Both the position numbers and the translations under genes were made by a program. A DNA stretch of 36,542 bases from Acidobacteriota bacterium (lineage in GTDB: Bacteria; Acidobacteriota; Vicinamibacteria; Vicinamibacterales; SCN-69-37). The notes beneath the pieces are model-generated. The model made no database searches. It saw only the letters and a program-made list of their open reading frames with translations, and had not been told where the DNA came from. The stretch covers positions 1 through 36,542 of the forward strand of contig SYFT01000035.1 in NCBI GenBank assembly GCA_005799825.1. Reading direction: 5' to 3'. Positions within the stretch are counted from its first letter, which is position 1, and each line of letters starts with the position of its first letter. Of the stretch, positions 16,559-25,830 are shown piece by piece.

Positions 16559-16944
16559 GCATCGACATTGAATACGCCATCAAAAAGGATGTCCGGAACA
16601 ACCCCGTAGTGCGCAGCGTGGACCCCGAGCAGCGGCGCGAATTCGCGCACGGGGTGTTCCTGGCTGCGGCGGTGATCGCCATGTTGTTGTTCTGGGCGTC
16701 GCAGCAGTACCTGCTGATTGACCACGGCTACAAGACCCAGGTCCTGCTCGGAGAAAGGGCGGTGCAGGAGAAGCTCAATCGCCGCCTGCGGCTGGAACTG
16801 GATGCGCTCCGCGCGCCCGCACTGGTGGAACGGCGCGCGATGGAAGAACTCGGCATGGTGTACCCGGCGGCTGACCGCGCCGTGGTGATCGAACGGGTCA
16901 AAGCCGCGACAGCCCCACGGGCGATCGTGGCCAGCGCGCGGTAG
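16555..16944 (+). CDS. ftsL: FtsL-like division protein
   Basis: The 129-aa product has a short cytoplasmic N-terminus, one membrane helix (about 33-52, VFLAAAVIAMLLFWASQQYL) and a periplasmic helical segment rich in Glu, Arg and Leu (about 58-100) that could form a coiled coil. This is the bitopic layout of FtsL, which with FtsB and FtsQ activates FtsW-FtsI. Sequence identity in this family is low, so the name rests on topology and position between rsmH and ftsI. The ATG overlaps the rsmH stop (ATGA). Confidence 0.75.
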   Translation: MSIDIEYAIKKDVRNNPVVRSVDPEQRREFAHGVFLAAAVIAMLLFWASQQYLLIDHGYKTQVLLGERAVQEKLNRRLRLELDALRAPALVERRAMEELGMVYPAADRAVVIERVKAATAPRAIVASAR

Positions 16945-16978
16945 CGGCGGTTCTTCGTTCGGCAAGAGAGGGGGCGTT

Positions 16979-19081
16979 ATGGGACAGGAGCAGGATCAAC
17001 AGCGCCGACCGGCCCTGTCACGCGAGGCCCTGGATCCGCTGCTCGTCAACGACCGCCCCGACGAAGCGTTTGAAGCCACGTGGCGCAGGCCCTATCGGCG
17101 CCGCCTTCTGATTGTGGGCGCGGTACTGGCGGTCTGGACGGCGGGCATTGAGGCCCGTCTGGCCTACCTCCAGATCGCCCGCCATGAGGCATACCTCTCC
17201 AAGGCCAACAAACAGCACCAGGATATCGAGGACCTGGCGCCTAAACGTGCGGAGATTCTAGACCGCAACGGCGAGGTGCTGGCGTATTCCGTGGATGCGG
17301 ACAGCGTCGTGGCGAACCCGCGCGCGGTGATCGACAAGGCGGCGACGGCCAAAGCGTTGTGCGATGTGTTTAGCGACTGTTCGGCCAGAGAGATTGCGGA
17401 CCTGACCACCCAGTTGAGCCGGCCGAAGTCGTTTCACAACGTCCGGCGAGGCGTGTCGCCGAAGGTGGCGCGCCGAGTGATGGCGCTCGAACTGGCTGGC
17501 GTACGCCTTGAGAGCGAAACCAAGCGCTATTACCCGAAAAAGGAACTGGCGGCGAACGTGCTCGGGTTTGTCAATCGCGACAACGTCGGCCTGGCCGGCA
17601 TTGAGCTGGCTTTTGACAGCCAGATTCGCGGCAAGGCCGGAAAAGTGCTGCGCATCAACGACGCGCACCAGCGCTCAGTGGACCGGCAGGTGCAGCTCGC
17701 GCCCACGGCAGGCGCCGCCATCGAGCTGACGATTGATCAGACCATCCAGCACATCGCCGAACGCGAAATCAAAGCCGGCGTCCTAGCCCAGAACGCCGTG
17801 TCCGGTACGGCGATCGTCATGGACCCCGCGACAGGCGAGATCCTTGCGTCGGCCACCTACCCGACGTTTAACGCCAACGATCCGGGATCGGTCACCGGTG
17901 AGCAGCGGCGCAACCGCGCAGTCGAAGACATCTACGAGCCCGGCTCCACGTTCAAGATCGTGACGGCCGCCGCCGCGATTGAAGAAGGCATCCTGTCCAC
18001 AACCGACCTGATCGATGTCTCTGCGGGCCGCATTGAAGTGAGCAAGGGCCGCGTGGTGCCCGACGAACACACCTACGGCATCCTCACGTTCGAAGACGTC
18101 ATCGTGAAGTCGAGCAACGTCGGCGCGATCAAGGCCGGCTGGCTGATTGGCGCTGAACGGCTCAACCGCTACGTGCGGCGCTTTGGGTTCGGCGAAGTCC
18201 TCTCGAAGGATTTCCGAGGCGCCACACCCGGCATTGTGTGGGCGCCCGAGAAGCTGGACGCTGGTGCTCTGGCCTCGGTGTCCATGGGCTATCAGGTCAG
18301 CGTCACTCCCCTGCAGATGGTCAACGCCGTTGCGGCCGTGGCCAACGGCGGCACGCTGTTTCAGCCACACATGGTCCGTGCCGTCATCCGCGACGGCAAA
18401 CGCGAGGCCGTCGCGCCCGTGCCCGTACGTGAGGTCATTCTGCCGGCCACCGCCGCCACGCTCACCACCGTCATGGAAGCGGTCGTTGAGCGCGGCACCG
18501 GCGCGGCGGCAAAGATCGAGGGCTACCAGGTTGCCGGAAAGACCGGCACCGCGCAGAAGATCATCAACAAGCGCTACTCCGATTCCGCGCACTACGGGTC
18601 GTTTGTTGGATTCGTCCCGTCGCGCCGTCCGGCGCTCGCCATCATTGTCCTGATCGACCAGCCACGTAGAGGCGCGTACTACGGTGGTGCGGTGGCGGCA
18701 CCGGTGTTCCAGAAAATTGCTGCCGCCTCCCTGCGTCATCTCGGCGTGCCGGTCACAATCAATCCCGTCGCGCCGGTGATCATCTCGGTCGACGCCACGC
18801 TGGTGGGCCGGCCTGCCAGCGCAATCACGACGGTCTCGAACGTGGCGTACACCGACGACGGCCAGGTGGTCATGCCCTCGCTCCTCAATCTGGGCGCCAG
18901 GGACGCGGTCCGCGCCCTGACGCGGGCTGGACTGACGGTGCGCGTGGCCGGCGACGGCATCGTCGTATCGCAATACCCCGAGGCCGGGATGCCGGTCGAA
19001 GCGGGCGACACTTCCGTCGTCCTGCACCTGCGCCTCACCAGGCCTGTAGTTGGGGCGTCTGCTGGCGGAGGAGGTCAATGA
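16979..19081 (+). CDS. ftsI: FtsI/PBP2-type division transpeptidase with PASTA domain
   Basis: This 700-aa class B penicillin-binding protein cross-links septal peptidoglycan. One membrane helix (about 42-60) leads to the pedestal domain, which contains the signature region DRNGEVLAYS. The transpeptidase domain has Ser323-x-x-Lys326 (STFK), Ser378-x-Asn380 (SSN) and Lys521-Thr-Gly-Thr (KTGT). A single PASTA domain follows (about 632-692, from VVMPSLLNLGARDAVRAL). PASTA domains are usual in Gram-positive PBPs and occur in some other phyla. The ATG at 16979 is preceded by AGAGGGGG, and the stop overlaps murE (ATGA). Confidence 0.95.
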   Translation: MGQEQDQQRRPALSREALDPLLVNDRPDEAFEATWRRPYRRRLLIVGAVLAVWTAGIEARLAYLQIARHEAYLSKANKQHQDIEDLAPKRAEILDRNGEVLAYSVDADSVVANPRAVIDKAATAKALCDVFSDCSAREIADLTTQLSRPKSFHNVRRGVSPKVARRVMALELAGVRLESETKRYYPKKELAANVLGFVNRDNVGLAGIELAFDSQIRGKAGKVLRINDAHQRSVDRQVQLAPTAGAAIELTIDQTIQHIAEREIKAGVLAQNAVSGTAIVMDPATGEILASATYPTFNANDPGSVTGEQRRNRAVEDIYEPGSTFKIVTAAAAIEEGILSTTDLIDVSAGRIEVSKGRVVPDEHTYGILTFEDVIVKSSNVGAIKAGWLIGAERLNRYVRRFGFGEVLSKDFRGATPGIVWAPEKLDAGALASVSMGYQVSVTPLQMVNAVAAVANGGTLFQPHMVRAVIRDGKREAVAPVPVREVILPATAATLTTVMEAVVERGTGAAAKIEGYQVAGKTGTAQKIINKRYSDSAHYGSFVGFVPSRRPALAIIVLIDQPRRGAYYGGAVAAPVFQKIAAASLRHLGVPVTINPVAPVIISVDATLVGRPASAITTVSNVAYTDDGQVVMPSLLNLGARDAVRALTRAGLTVRVAGDGIVVSQYPEAGMPVEAGDTSVVLHLRLTRPVVGASAGGGGQ

Positions 19082-20610
19082 CCGCCGGCGCCCTAGTGGC
19101 GGCTTCGCGTCTGCTTTCCGCCGACGCGTCGTCGCTCCTGGCGCACGCGGGGATTCAGGGCACCGAGATCACGTCGATTGCGCACGATTCACGCACCGTC
19201 GTTCCGGGCACGGTGTTTGTGGCCGTGCCGGGCCGCCGGTCGGACGGGGCCCAGTTTGCCGCACAGGCCATTGCGCAAGGTGCCGTGGCGGTGATCGCAG
19301 AATCACCGGCGCCTTCCAGCGTCCGTGTGCCGTGGTTGTGCACCGCCGATGCCCGGCTCGCGCTGGCGGAACTGTCGGCGATCGTCTACGAACATCCCAG
19401 TGAGCATCTCACGGTGATCGGAGTCACCGGGACCAACGGCAAGACCACCACCACGTATCTGCTCGCCGCCGTGATGGATGCGGCCGGGTTTCCGTGCGGG
19501 CGCCTCGGGACGGTGAGCGTGCGGACCGGGCCCGTGCCAGGCGATGAAACGGACGCCGCCTACACCACGCCCGAATCGAACGAAGTGCAGCGCCTGCTGC
19601 GCGAGATGGTGACGCGCGGCTGCCGTGCCTGCGCGATGGAGGTGTCCTCTCACGCGCTTGTGCTGCATCGTGTGGCGTCCTTGCGGTTTGCGGCGGCCAT
19701 CTTCACGAATCTCACCCGCGACCATCTCGACTTCCATGGCGACATGGCGCAGTATTTTGATGCCAAGCGCCGGTTGTTTGATCTGTTACCGGACGGCGCG
19801 CCGGCAGCGATCAACCTTGACGACCCGCGTGGCGCCGAACTGGCCGCGTCCGTGCCTCGCGCGATCACCTTTGGCATCAACCGCGCCGCCGACGTGCGCC
19901 CTGAGTCCGTGCATTCGACGCTCGAAGGCCTCGTGTTTGATGTGGTGACCGCGCGGGAGCGCCTCTCCGTGCGTTCGCGGCTGGTGGGCTGGCCGAATGT
20001 CTCCAACATCCTTGGCGTGGTCGCGTGCGCGCTGGCCCTCGATATTCCTGCCCGCGCCATTGAGCTGGGACTCTCGCAGCTCGAGGGCGTGCCCGGCCGC
20101 TTTCAGGTGGTGTCGGGCGCCGACGATGATGTGCGCGTGGTTGTGGACTACGCCCACACCGACGATGCGCTCAAGAATCTACTCGAGACCGCGCGACCCC
20201 TGACACATGGCCGGCTCATCACCGTGTTTGGCTGCGGCGGCGACCGCGACCGGTCGAAGCGCCCGTTGATGGGCGCCGTGGCGGCCCGCCTCAGCGACGT
20301 CGTGGTGCTGACGTCTGACAACCCGCGCTCAGAAGATCCCGAACGCATCATCGACGAAATCAAGCGCGGCATCGTGCAGCCGAGTGATACGGGCGCACCG
20401 ACGCGCGCCGGCACGCATCTGCTGGTGCATCAGGACCGCCGCACCGCCATCGAGCAGGCCATCCGCGCATCGCGCGCCGGCGACGTCGTGCTGATTGCGG
20501 GCAAGGGACACGAGAAATACCAGGTGATTGGCGACCGGACGTTTCCATTTGACGATGTCGAGGTCGCGCGAGTGGCCCTTTCCCAGCGCCGAGTGGCGAC
20601 AGGCGTGTGA
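19078..20610 (+). CDS. murE: MurE, UDP-MurNAc-L-Ala-D-Glu:meso-DAP ligase
   Basis: The 510-aa cytoplasmic ligase adds the third amino acid of the stem peptide using ATP. The N-terminal domain binds UDP-MurNAc dipeptide. The ATP loop is GVTGTNGKTTTTYLLA (115-130). EVSSHAL and FTNLTRDHLDFHG are Mur-ligase core motifs, and DYAHTDDALKNLL opens the C-terminal domain. DNPR at 414-417 is the motif of enzymes that take meso-diaminopimelate, so the wall should be of the DAP type. The ATG overlaps the ftsI stop by four bases. Confidence 0.96.
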   Translation: MTAGALVAASRLLSADASSLLAHAGIQGTEITSIAHDSRTVVPGTVFVAVPGRRSDGAQFAAQAIAQGAVAVIAESPAPSSVRVPWLCTADARLALAELSAIVYEHPSEHLTVIGVTGTNGKTTTTYLLAAVMDAAGFPCGRLGTVSVRTGPVPGDETDAAYTTPESNEVQRLLREMVTRGCRACAMEVSSHALVLHRVASLRFAAAIFTNLTRDHLDFHGDMAQYFDAKRRLFDLLPDGAPAAINLDDPRGAELAASVPRAITFGINRAADVRPESVHSTLEGLVFDVVTARERLSVRSRLVGWPNVSNILGVVACALALDIPARAIELGLSQLEGVPGRFQVVSGADDDVRVVVDYAHTDDALKNLLETARPLTHGRLITVFGCGGDRDRSKRPLMGAVAARLSDVVVLTSDNPRSEDPERIIDEIKRGIVQPSDTGAPTRAGTHLLVHQDRRTAIEQAIRASRAGDVVLIAGKGHEKYQVIGDRTFPFDDVEVARVALSQRRVATGV

Positions 20611-22034
20611 GTGACGTCGTGAGCACGTTCCTGTTGACAGCCGGTCTTGTGGCGGAGGCCACCGGAGGGCGGCTGATCTCCGGTGATCCTGGCCGCGTCT
20701 TTGACGCGATCTCCACCGACAGCCGCACGTTGATGCCGGCGCCGGCGTCCACGCGCGCTGCCGGCACGCTGTTCATTGCGCTGAGCGGACCGACGTTTGA
20801 TGGCCACGCGTTCCTGCACGATGTGACTGCGAAAGGCGTGGCTGGGCTGCTGGTGGCGGTACCGCCGGTCATCGTCACTCACGCGGCCGTCATCGTTGTG
20901 CCCGATCCGCTGACGGCGTTGCAGCGCCTCGGGCACGAGGTGCGCCGGCGATCACACTCGCGGGTCGTGGCCATCACCGGAAGCGCGGGGAAGACGACGA
21001 CGAAGGAGGCCACAGCGGCATGCCTGGCGCCGCGATACCGGGTATTCAGCAGCGTGGGCAATCTCAACAACCACATCGGCTTGCCGCTGTCGTTGTTGGA
21101 ACTCCGGCATGGTGCCGACGTCGGTGTCGTGGAGCTGGGGATGAATCACGCGGGCGAAATCCGGACGCTTGTGGCGCTGGCCGAGCCCGACATTCGAGTG
21201 TGGACCAACGTCGGTGATGCGCACATCGGGCACTTCGGGTCGGCCGATGCGATCGCCGACGCCAAGGCCGAACTGCTGGAAGGCGCAGGCCCCGGCACCA
21301 TCGTGGTCGCCAATGCCGACGACGCGCGCGTGATGCACCACGTCTCGCGATGCCCGGCCACCGTGAAGACATTCGGGTTTGGTGCAACGGCCGACGTCCG
21401 TGCGGTGCTGTGTGAGGACTACGGATTTGAGGGGACGCGGACATCGGTCACCACGCCCTGGGGATCGCTTTCCCTTGACCTGGCCCTGGCCGGGCGCGCG
21501 AATGTGCTGAATGTGATGGCGGCTGCCACCGTTGCCTTGGAGTTGGGTGTGCCCGCGGCCGACGTGGTGTACGCGGCCGCAGGCCTGCGGGCCTTGCGCC
21601 AGCGCGGCGCGGTGCGTGACCTCGCGTCCGGTGTGCGCCTCGTGGACGATTCCTATAACGCGAGTCCCGCAGCGGTCACCGCGATGCTGGCGACGTTGGC
21701 GGCCACCGCCACCGCCGGGCGGCGCGTCGCCGTGATTGGCGAGATGCGCGAACTCGGCGATGGAGCGCTGGCGCTGCACACGGCGTGCGGCCGTGCAGCC
21801 GGCGGTGCGGGGATTGATGTGCTCGTCGCCATCGGCGGCCCGGCCGCCGATGGCCTGATCGACGGCGCGCGTGAGGCCGGCATGACGGCCTCGCAGTTGT
21901 TCCGCTTCGCCGACAGCGCGACGGCTGTTGGAGCGGTGGCCGGGATCGTTCGCGCAGGCGACCTGGTGCTCGTCAAGGGGTCGCGCGGCACGCACACCGA
22001 GCTGGTGTCGAATCGACTGGCGGAGGTGGCCTGA
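20607..22034 (+). CDS. murF: MurF, UDP-MurNAc-tripeptide:D-Ala-D-Ala ligase
   Basis: The 475-aa ligase completes the UDP-MurNAc-pentapeptide by adding D-Ala-D-Ala. The ATP loop is ITGSAGKTTTKEA (123-135). VVELGMNHAGEIRTL and TNVGDAHIGHFGS are MurF signatures, and VDDSYNASPAAVTAML marks the C-terminal domain. The start is a GTG whose last bases form the murE stop (GTGA). The D-Ala-D-Ala substrate needs a Ddl ligase, which is not encoded in this window. Confidence 0.96.
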   Translation: MSDVVSTFLLTAGLVAEATGGRLISGDPGRVFDAISTDSRTLMPAPASTRAAGTLFIALSGPTFDGHAFLHDVTAKGVAGLLVAVPPVIVTHAAVIVVPDPLTALQRLGHEVRRRSHSRVVAITGSAGKTTTKEATAACLAPRYRVFSSVGNLNNHIGLPLSLLELRHGADVGVVELGMNHAGEIRTLVALAEPDIRVWTNVGDAHIGHFGSADAIADAKAELLEGAGPGTIVVANADDARVMHHVSRCPATVKTFGFGATADVRAVLCEDYGFEGTRTSVTTPWGSLSLDLALAGRANVLNVMAAATVALELGVPAADVVYAAAGLRALRQRGAVRDLASGVRLVDDSYNASPAAVTAMLATLAATATAGRRVAVIGEMRELGDGALALHTACGRAAGGAGIDVLVAIGGPAADGLIDGAREAGMTASQLFRFADSATAVGAVAGIVRAGDLVLVKGSRGTHTELVSNRLAEVA

Positions 22035-23113
22035 TGCTCTACCACCTTCTTTATGAATGGCTTGGCCTCAACATCGCGCGCTACATCACGTTCCGCACGG
22101 CGGCCGCGAGCCTGACGGCGTTTGCGATCGGCCTGCTTCTTGGGCCCTGGATGATCCGGCGGCTGCGCGCGTTTCAAGTTGGGCAGGTGGTCCGCCAGGA
22201 TGGGCCGGCGAGCCATCTGGCCAAGTCGGGCACACCCACGATGGGGGGCCTGCTGATTCTTACGGCGGTGTTCGTGCCCACGCTGCTCTGGGCGGATCTC
22301 ACGAACGCCTATGTGTGGATCGCGGTGCTGGCGACCGCGGCGTTCGGCGCGATTGGGTTCGTGGATGACTACCTGAAGATGGCGCGCCGTAGCCATCACG
22401 GGTTGTTCGCCCGCTACAAACTACTGTCGCAGGTCATGGTGGGGCTGGCTGTTGGCGTGTCGCTGATTGTGCTCTCCGACGTCAGCCCCGCGCAGTACGA
22501 CACTCGGCTGATGATCCCGTTCTTCAAGGAGTGGGTGCCGGACTTCGGCTGGTGGTACGTGCCGTTTGCGATGTTGGTGCTCGTCAGTTCGTCGAACACG
22601 GTCAACCTGACTGATGGACTCGACGGCCTGGCGATTTCCACGTTTGCCGTGTCGGCCGCCACGTTCACCGCGCTGACCTACGTGACCGGGCATCGCGCCG
22701 TTGCTGACTATTTGCTCATTACGCCGTCGGCTCCGGCTGCGGAGTTGACGATTTTTTGCGGCACTCTGATCGGCGCCAGCCTGGGTTTCCTTTGGTGGAA
22801 CTCACATCCGGCCGACATCTTCATGGGCGATGTCGGGTCGCTGGCCCTGGGCGGCGCGCTGGGCACGGTGGCGTTGCTCATCAAACAGGAACTGCTGCTG
22901 CCGATCGTGGGCGGCGTGTTCGTGCTCGAAGGACTATCGGTCATCCTGCAGGTGGGTTCGTACAAGCTGTACGGCAAGCGCATCTTCAAGATGGCGCCCC
23001 TGCATCATCATTTCGAACTCATCGGCTGGGCGGAGCCGAAGGTGATCACGCGATTCCTGATTCTCGCGATCGTCTTTGCCCTGCTCAGTCTCACCACGCT
23101 GAAGCTGAGGTGA
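22034..23113 (+). CDS. mraY: MraY, phospho-MurNAc-pentapeptide translocase
   Basis: The 359-aa polytopic enzyme transfers phospho-MurNAc-pentapeptide to undecaprenyl phosphate, making lipid I. About ten membrane helices are visible. Key loops are SGTPTMGGLLIL, FVDDYLKMARRSHHGL with the paired Asp residues, NTVNLTDGLDGLA, FMGDVGSLALGG, and the His cluster PLHHHFELIGW near the C-terminus. The length is normal. The start shares one base with the murF stop (TGATG), and its own stop does the same with murD. Confidence 0.97.
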   Translation: MLYHLLYEWLGLNIARYITFRTAAASLTAFAIGLLLGPWMIRRLRAFQVGQVVRQDGPASHLAKSGTPTMGGLLILTAVFVPTLLWADLTNAYVWIAVLATAAFGAIGFVDDYLKMARRSHHGLFARYKLLSQVMVGLAVGVSLIVLSDVSPAQYDTRLMIPFFKEWVPDFGWWYVPFAMLVLVSSSNTVNLTDGLDGLAISTFAVSAATFTALTYVTGHRAVADYLLITPSAPAAELTIFCGTLIGASLGFLWWNSHPADIFMGDVGSLALGGALGTVALLIKQELLLPIVGGVFVLEGLSVILQVGSYKLYGKRIFKMAPLHHHFELIGWAEPKVITRFLILAIVFALLSLTTLKLR

Positions 23114-24504
23114 TGCCTATGGACTTCAGCGTCAGGAATCTCAACGTCACGGTGGTGGGGGCCGCGCGCAGCGGGCTGGCCGCCGTGGACCTGCTGCAGT
23201 GTCAGAGCGCGCGCGTGACCCTGGCTGACTCCTCGCCACAGCTGGCCGACGAATCTCGCGCAGCGGATCTGCGTGCGCGAGGCGTGCGCCTGGAGCTGGG
23301 GCCGCATACCCGCGATCAGTTCCTGCAGGCGCAGCTCCTGGTGGTGAGCCCAGGCGTACCGCTCGAGCAGCCGGCGTTTGAGCAAGCCAGGCAGGCCGGC
23401 GTGCCGATCATCGGAGAACTCGAGCTGGCGTCACGCTGGCTCCGCGGCCCGGTGATTGCGATCACCGGCACCAAAGGCAAGTCCACCACCACGACCCTGA
23501 CTTCGCGCATGTTGACCGAAGGCGGCCTGGACGCGCCGGCCGGCGGCAATATCGGCGACGCGCTGGGGGCCCAGGTGGCCTTGTCCACACCGGCGACTCA
23601 TCATGTGGTGGAGGTCAGCAGCTTCCAGTTGAGCGCGATCGAGACGTTCCATCCCTGGATCGCCGTGTTGCTCAACCTGTCGCCGGATCACATCGATCGC
23701 CACGGCACCTTCGAGGCGTACGCGGCGGTCAAGGCCCGCATCTTCATGAATCAGACCGGAGCGGACTGGGCGGTCGTCAACGCCGACGACCCGGCGGCGA
23801 TGGCGCTCGCGCGCGGGGCACGGGCGCGGCGGTTCGACTACTCGCTCGACGGCACGCTGGCCGATGGCGTGACGGTAGAGCAGGGTGTGATCGTCAGGCG
23901 GTCGGGCGGCATCAGTGCGCCCCTCCTGCCGCTGGGCGCCGTCAAGCTGCCGGGGCGGCACTTGTTGAGCGACGTGTTGGCCGCGGCCGCGGTGGCGTGC
24001 CTGGCCGGAGTCCCACCCGACGCCATGCTTCGCGCCGTAGCGGGCTTCCACGGGCTCGCGCATGCGCTGGAACGTGTGGCCGTCATTGGCGGCATCACAT
24101 TCATCAACGATTCGAAGGCCACCAATATCGTATCGGCCCGGCAGTCGATCGACAGCTGCGAGACCGGGGTGGTGGTGATTCTGGGCGGGCGTCATAAAGG
24201 TGGCCGATTCGAAGACCTACGCGACGTGGTGGCGCACAAGTGCGCCGGTGTGGTGGCGATCGGCGAAGCGCAGCCGCTAGTACGCGCGGCCCTGGCCGAT
24301 GTCGTACCAATGCAGGACGCGGGCACGATGGGGGATGCGGTGCAGCAGGCGCGCGCGATGGCGCCGGCGGGCGGCACGGTGCTGCTGGCGCCCGCGTGTT
24401 CGAGTTTTGACATGTTCTCGGATTACAGCGCGCGCGGGCGCGCGTTTGTGGAGGAAGTGCAGCGCATGAATGATGGACAGTCATCAGTTTTGGCACCGCG
24501 GTGA
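23113..24504 (+). CDS. murD: MurD, UDP-MurNAc-L-Ala:D-Glu ligase
   Basis: The 463-aa ligase adds D-glutamate to UDP-MurNAc-L-Ala. The N-terminal Rossmann part starts with VTVVGAARSGLAAVDLL, the ATP loop is ITGTKGKSTTTTLTSRML, and later motifs are LNLSPDHIDRHG, INDSKATN and LGGRHKGGRFEDL. The ATG at 23113 overlaps the mraY stop (TGATG); a second ATG two codons later is also possible. A longer upstream frame lies inside mraY and is not real. The last codons run into an inverted repeat that occupies the gap before ftsW. Confidence 0.95.
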   Translation: MPMDFSVRNLNVTVVGAARSGLAAVDLLQCQSARVTLADSSPQLADESRAADLRARGVRLELGPHTRDQFLQAQLLVVSPGVPLEQPAFEQARQAGVPIIGELELASRWLRGPVIAITGTKGKSTTTTLTSRMLTEGGLDAPAGGNIGDALGAQVALSTPATHHVVEVSSFQLSAIETFHPWIAVLLNLSPDHIDRHGTFEAYAAVKARIFMNQTGADWAVVNADDPAAMALARGARARRFDYSLDGTLADGVTVEQGVIVRRSGGISAPLLPLGAVKLPGRHLLSDVLAAAAVACLAGVPPDAMLRAVAGFHGLAHALERVAVIGGITFINDSKATNIVSARQSIDSCETGVVVILGGRHKGGRFEDLRDVVAHKCAGVVAIGEAQPLVRAALADVVPMQDAGTMGDAVQQARAMAPAGGTVLLAPACSSFDMFSDYSARGRAFVEEVQRMNDGQSSVLAPR

Positions 24505-24583
24505 AGAACTGGCCGCTGGGAACACAGGCCATTTCCGGCTTGTGAGGCTGGTGTCGTTACCCGAGGCTCGACTGATGACTGTC
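24476..24583. repeat. 13-bp perfect inverted repeat in the murD-ftsW gap
   Basis: GACAGTCATCAGT (24476-24488) is perfectly inverted as ACTGATGACTGTC (24571-24583), with 82 nt between the arms. The left arm covers the last codons of murD; the right arm lies in the 159-nt gap before ftsW. The interior has no open frame. This is the only sizeable gap inside the dcw operon. It could be a small palindromic mobile element or an RNA structure acting on mRNA stability. Confidence 0.65.
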
Positions 24584-24663
24584 GATCGTTCAGCGCTCTG
24601 TCCTGTGTCGGCACGAGAGGCCCCGGGCTTTAGAGCCGGCGTGGTAGGCAGAAGAGGAGTGGT

Positions 24664-25830
24664 GTGGCAAGAACGCTGAAGTCGGACAAGTGGCTCCTTT
24701 GGGCCACCGTGCTGTTGCTGGGTGTCAGCCTGGTCATGGTGTACTCCGCCTCGGCGGTGTACGCCCAGGACAAGTTCGATTCGCAGAACAAATTTTTGGT
24801 CAAGCAGGCGGCGTACATCGGTCTGGGCCTGCTGCTCCTTGCCGTGGCGATGCGTGTGGACTATCACGTCTATCGACGCCCCGCGGTCATCTGGTCTGCC
24901 CTGGCTGTCGTGGTCGTGCTGCTGTTCGCGGTGTTCGGCTTCGACAAGATGAACAATGCGCGCCGCTGGATCTCGTTTCCTGGATTCACGCTGCAGCCGT
25001 CAGAGTTCGCCAAGCTGGCCGCGATCTTCTTCACGGCCGCGCTGCTCGAGCGCAGGATGCATCGCATCAACGAGCCCCAATACGCCCTCCTGCCGATTGG
25101 CATCGTCACCGGGGTGCTGACCGGATTGATTGTCCTGCAGCCTGATTTTGGTACGTCGGCGGCCCTGTCAGGAGTGGTGCTTGTCATGGTCTTTGCCGCC
25201 GGACTGTCGTTCCGGCATATGGCCGCGGTGGTGGCCGTGCTGCTCCCCGTAGCTGCCGTGGTGGTGGCGCTGGAGCCGTACCGAGTGACGCGCCTCACGA
25301 CCTTTCTGGATCCGGAAAAAGACCCGACGAAGGCCGGATTTCAGCTGCTGCAGTCAATCATCGCGGTAGGGTCGGGTGGCATCGTCGGCCGCGGCTTCAT
25401 GGAAGGCGTGCAGAAGCTGTTCTACATTCCCGAGGCTCACACCGATTTTATTTACGCCATCATCGGCGAGGAACTGGGCCTCATCGGCACCACTGCCGTG
25501 CTGATCTGCTTCTGCGTCATCGCCGTGCGCGGCATTCGCGCGGCCATGTTCGCGCCCGATCGGCTCGGCGCGCTGCTGGCCACCGGACTGACTGCGATGA
25601 TCGCCATGCAGGCGTTCGTCAACATCAGCGTGGTGCTGGGGTTGGTGCCGACCAAGGGCATTCCCTTGCCGTTTGTGAGCAACGGCGGGTCGTCAATGAT
25701 TGCGAACCTGATCGCCATGGGCATTCTGCTCAACATCACCCAGCACGCGACCGCAGTTGATCCGGGCGGGCGCGTGACGCGTGCCGCGCACACTACGAGG
25801 CTGGACCAGCCGGTGGGAGCAGACGCGTGA
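24664..25830 (+). CDS. ftsW: FtsW, SEDS-family septal peptidoglycan polymerase
   Basis: The 388-aa polytopic SEDS protein polymerises lipid II at the septum together with FtsI. About ten helices are visible. Family motifs are MVYSASAVYA near the N-terminus, LQPSEFAKLA, VLQPDFGTSAAL, the HTDFIYAIIGEELGL loop, and LVPTKGIPLPFVSNGGSSM. The GTG start at 24664 has AGGAG four bases upstream. RodA is the close alternative, but the position between murD and murG supports FtsW. The stop overlaps murG (GTGA). Confidence 0.94.
   Translation: MARTLKSDKWLLWATVLLLGVSLVMVYSASAVYAQDKFDSQNKFLVKQAAYIGLGLLLLAVAMRVDYHVYRRPAVIWSALAVVVVLLFAVFGFDKMNNARRWISFPGFTLQPSEFAKLAAIFFTAALLERRMHRINEPQYALLPIGIVTGVLTGLIVLQPDFGTSAALSGVVLVMVFAAGLSFRHMAAVVAVLLPVAAVVVALEPYRVTRLTTFLDPEKDPTKAGFQLLQSIIAVGSGGIVGRGFMEGVQKLFYIPEAHTDFIYAIIGEELGLIGTTAVLICFCVIAVRGIRAAMFAPDRLGALLATGLTAMIAMQAFVNISVVLGLVPTKGIPLPFVSNGGSSMIANLIAMGILLNITQHATAVDPGGRVTRAAHTTRLDQPVGADA

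Noticed and set aside
17783-19078. 431-codon minus-strand frame antisense to ftsI
   Set aside because: The real gene on the plus strand has all PBP motifs; the antisense frame is a by-product of high GC.
22756-23112. Extended N-terminus for MurD inside mraY
   Set aside because: The extra residues are mraY read out of frame; the TGATG overlap at 23113 and the MurD N-terminal motif define the start.
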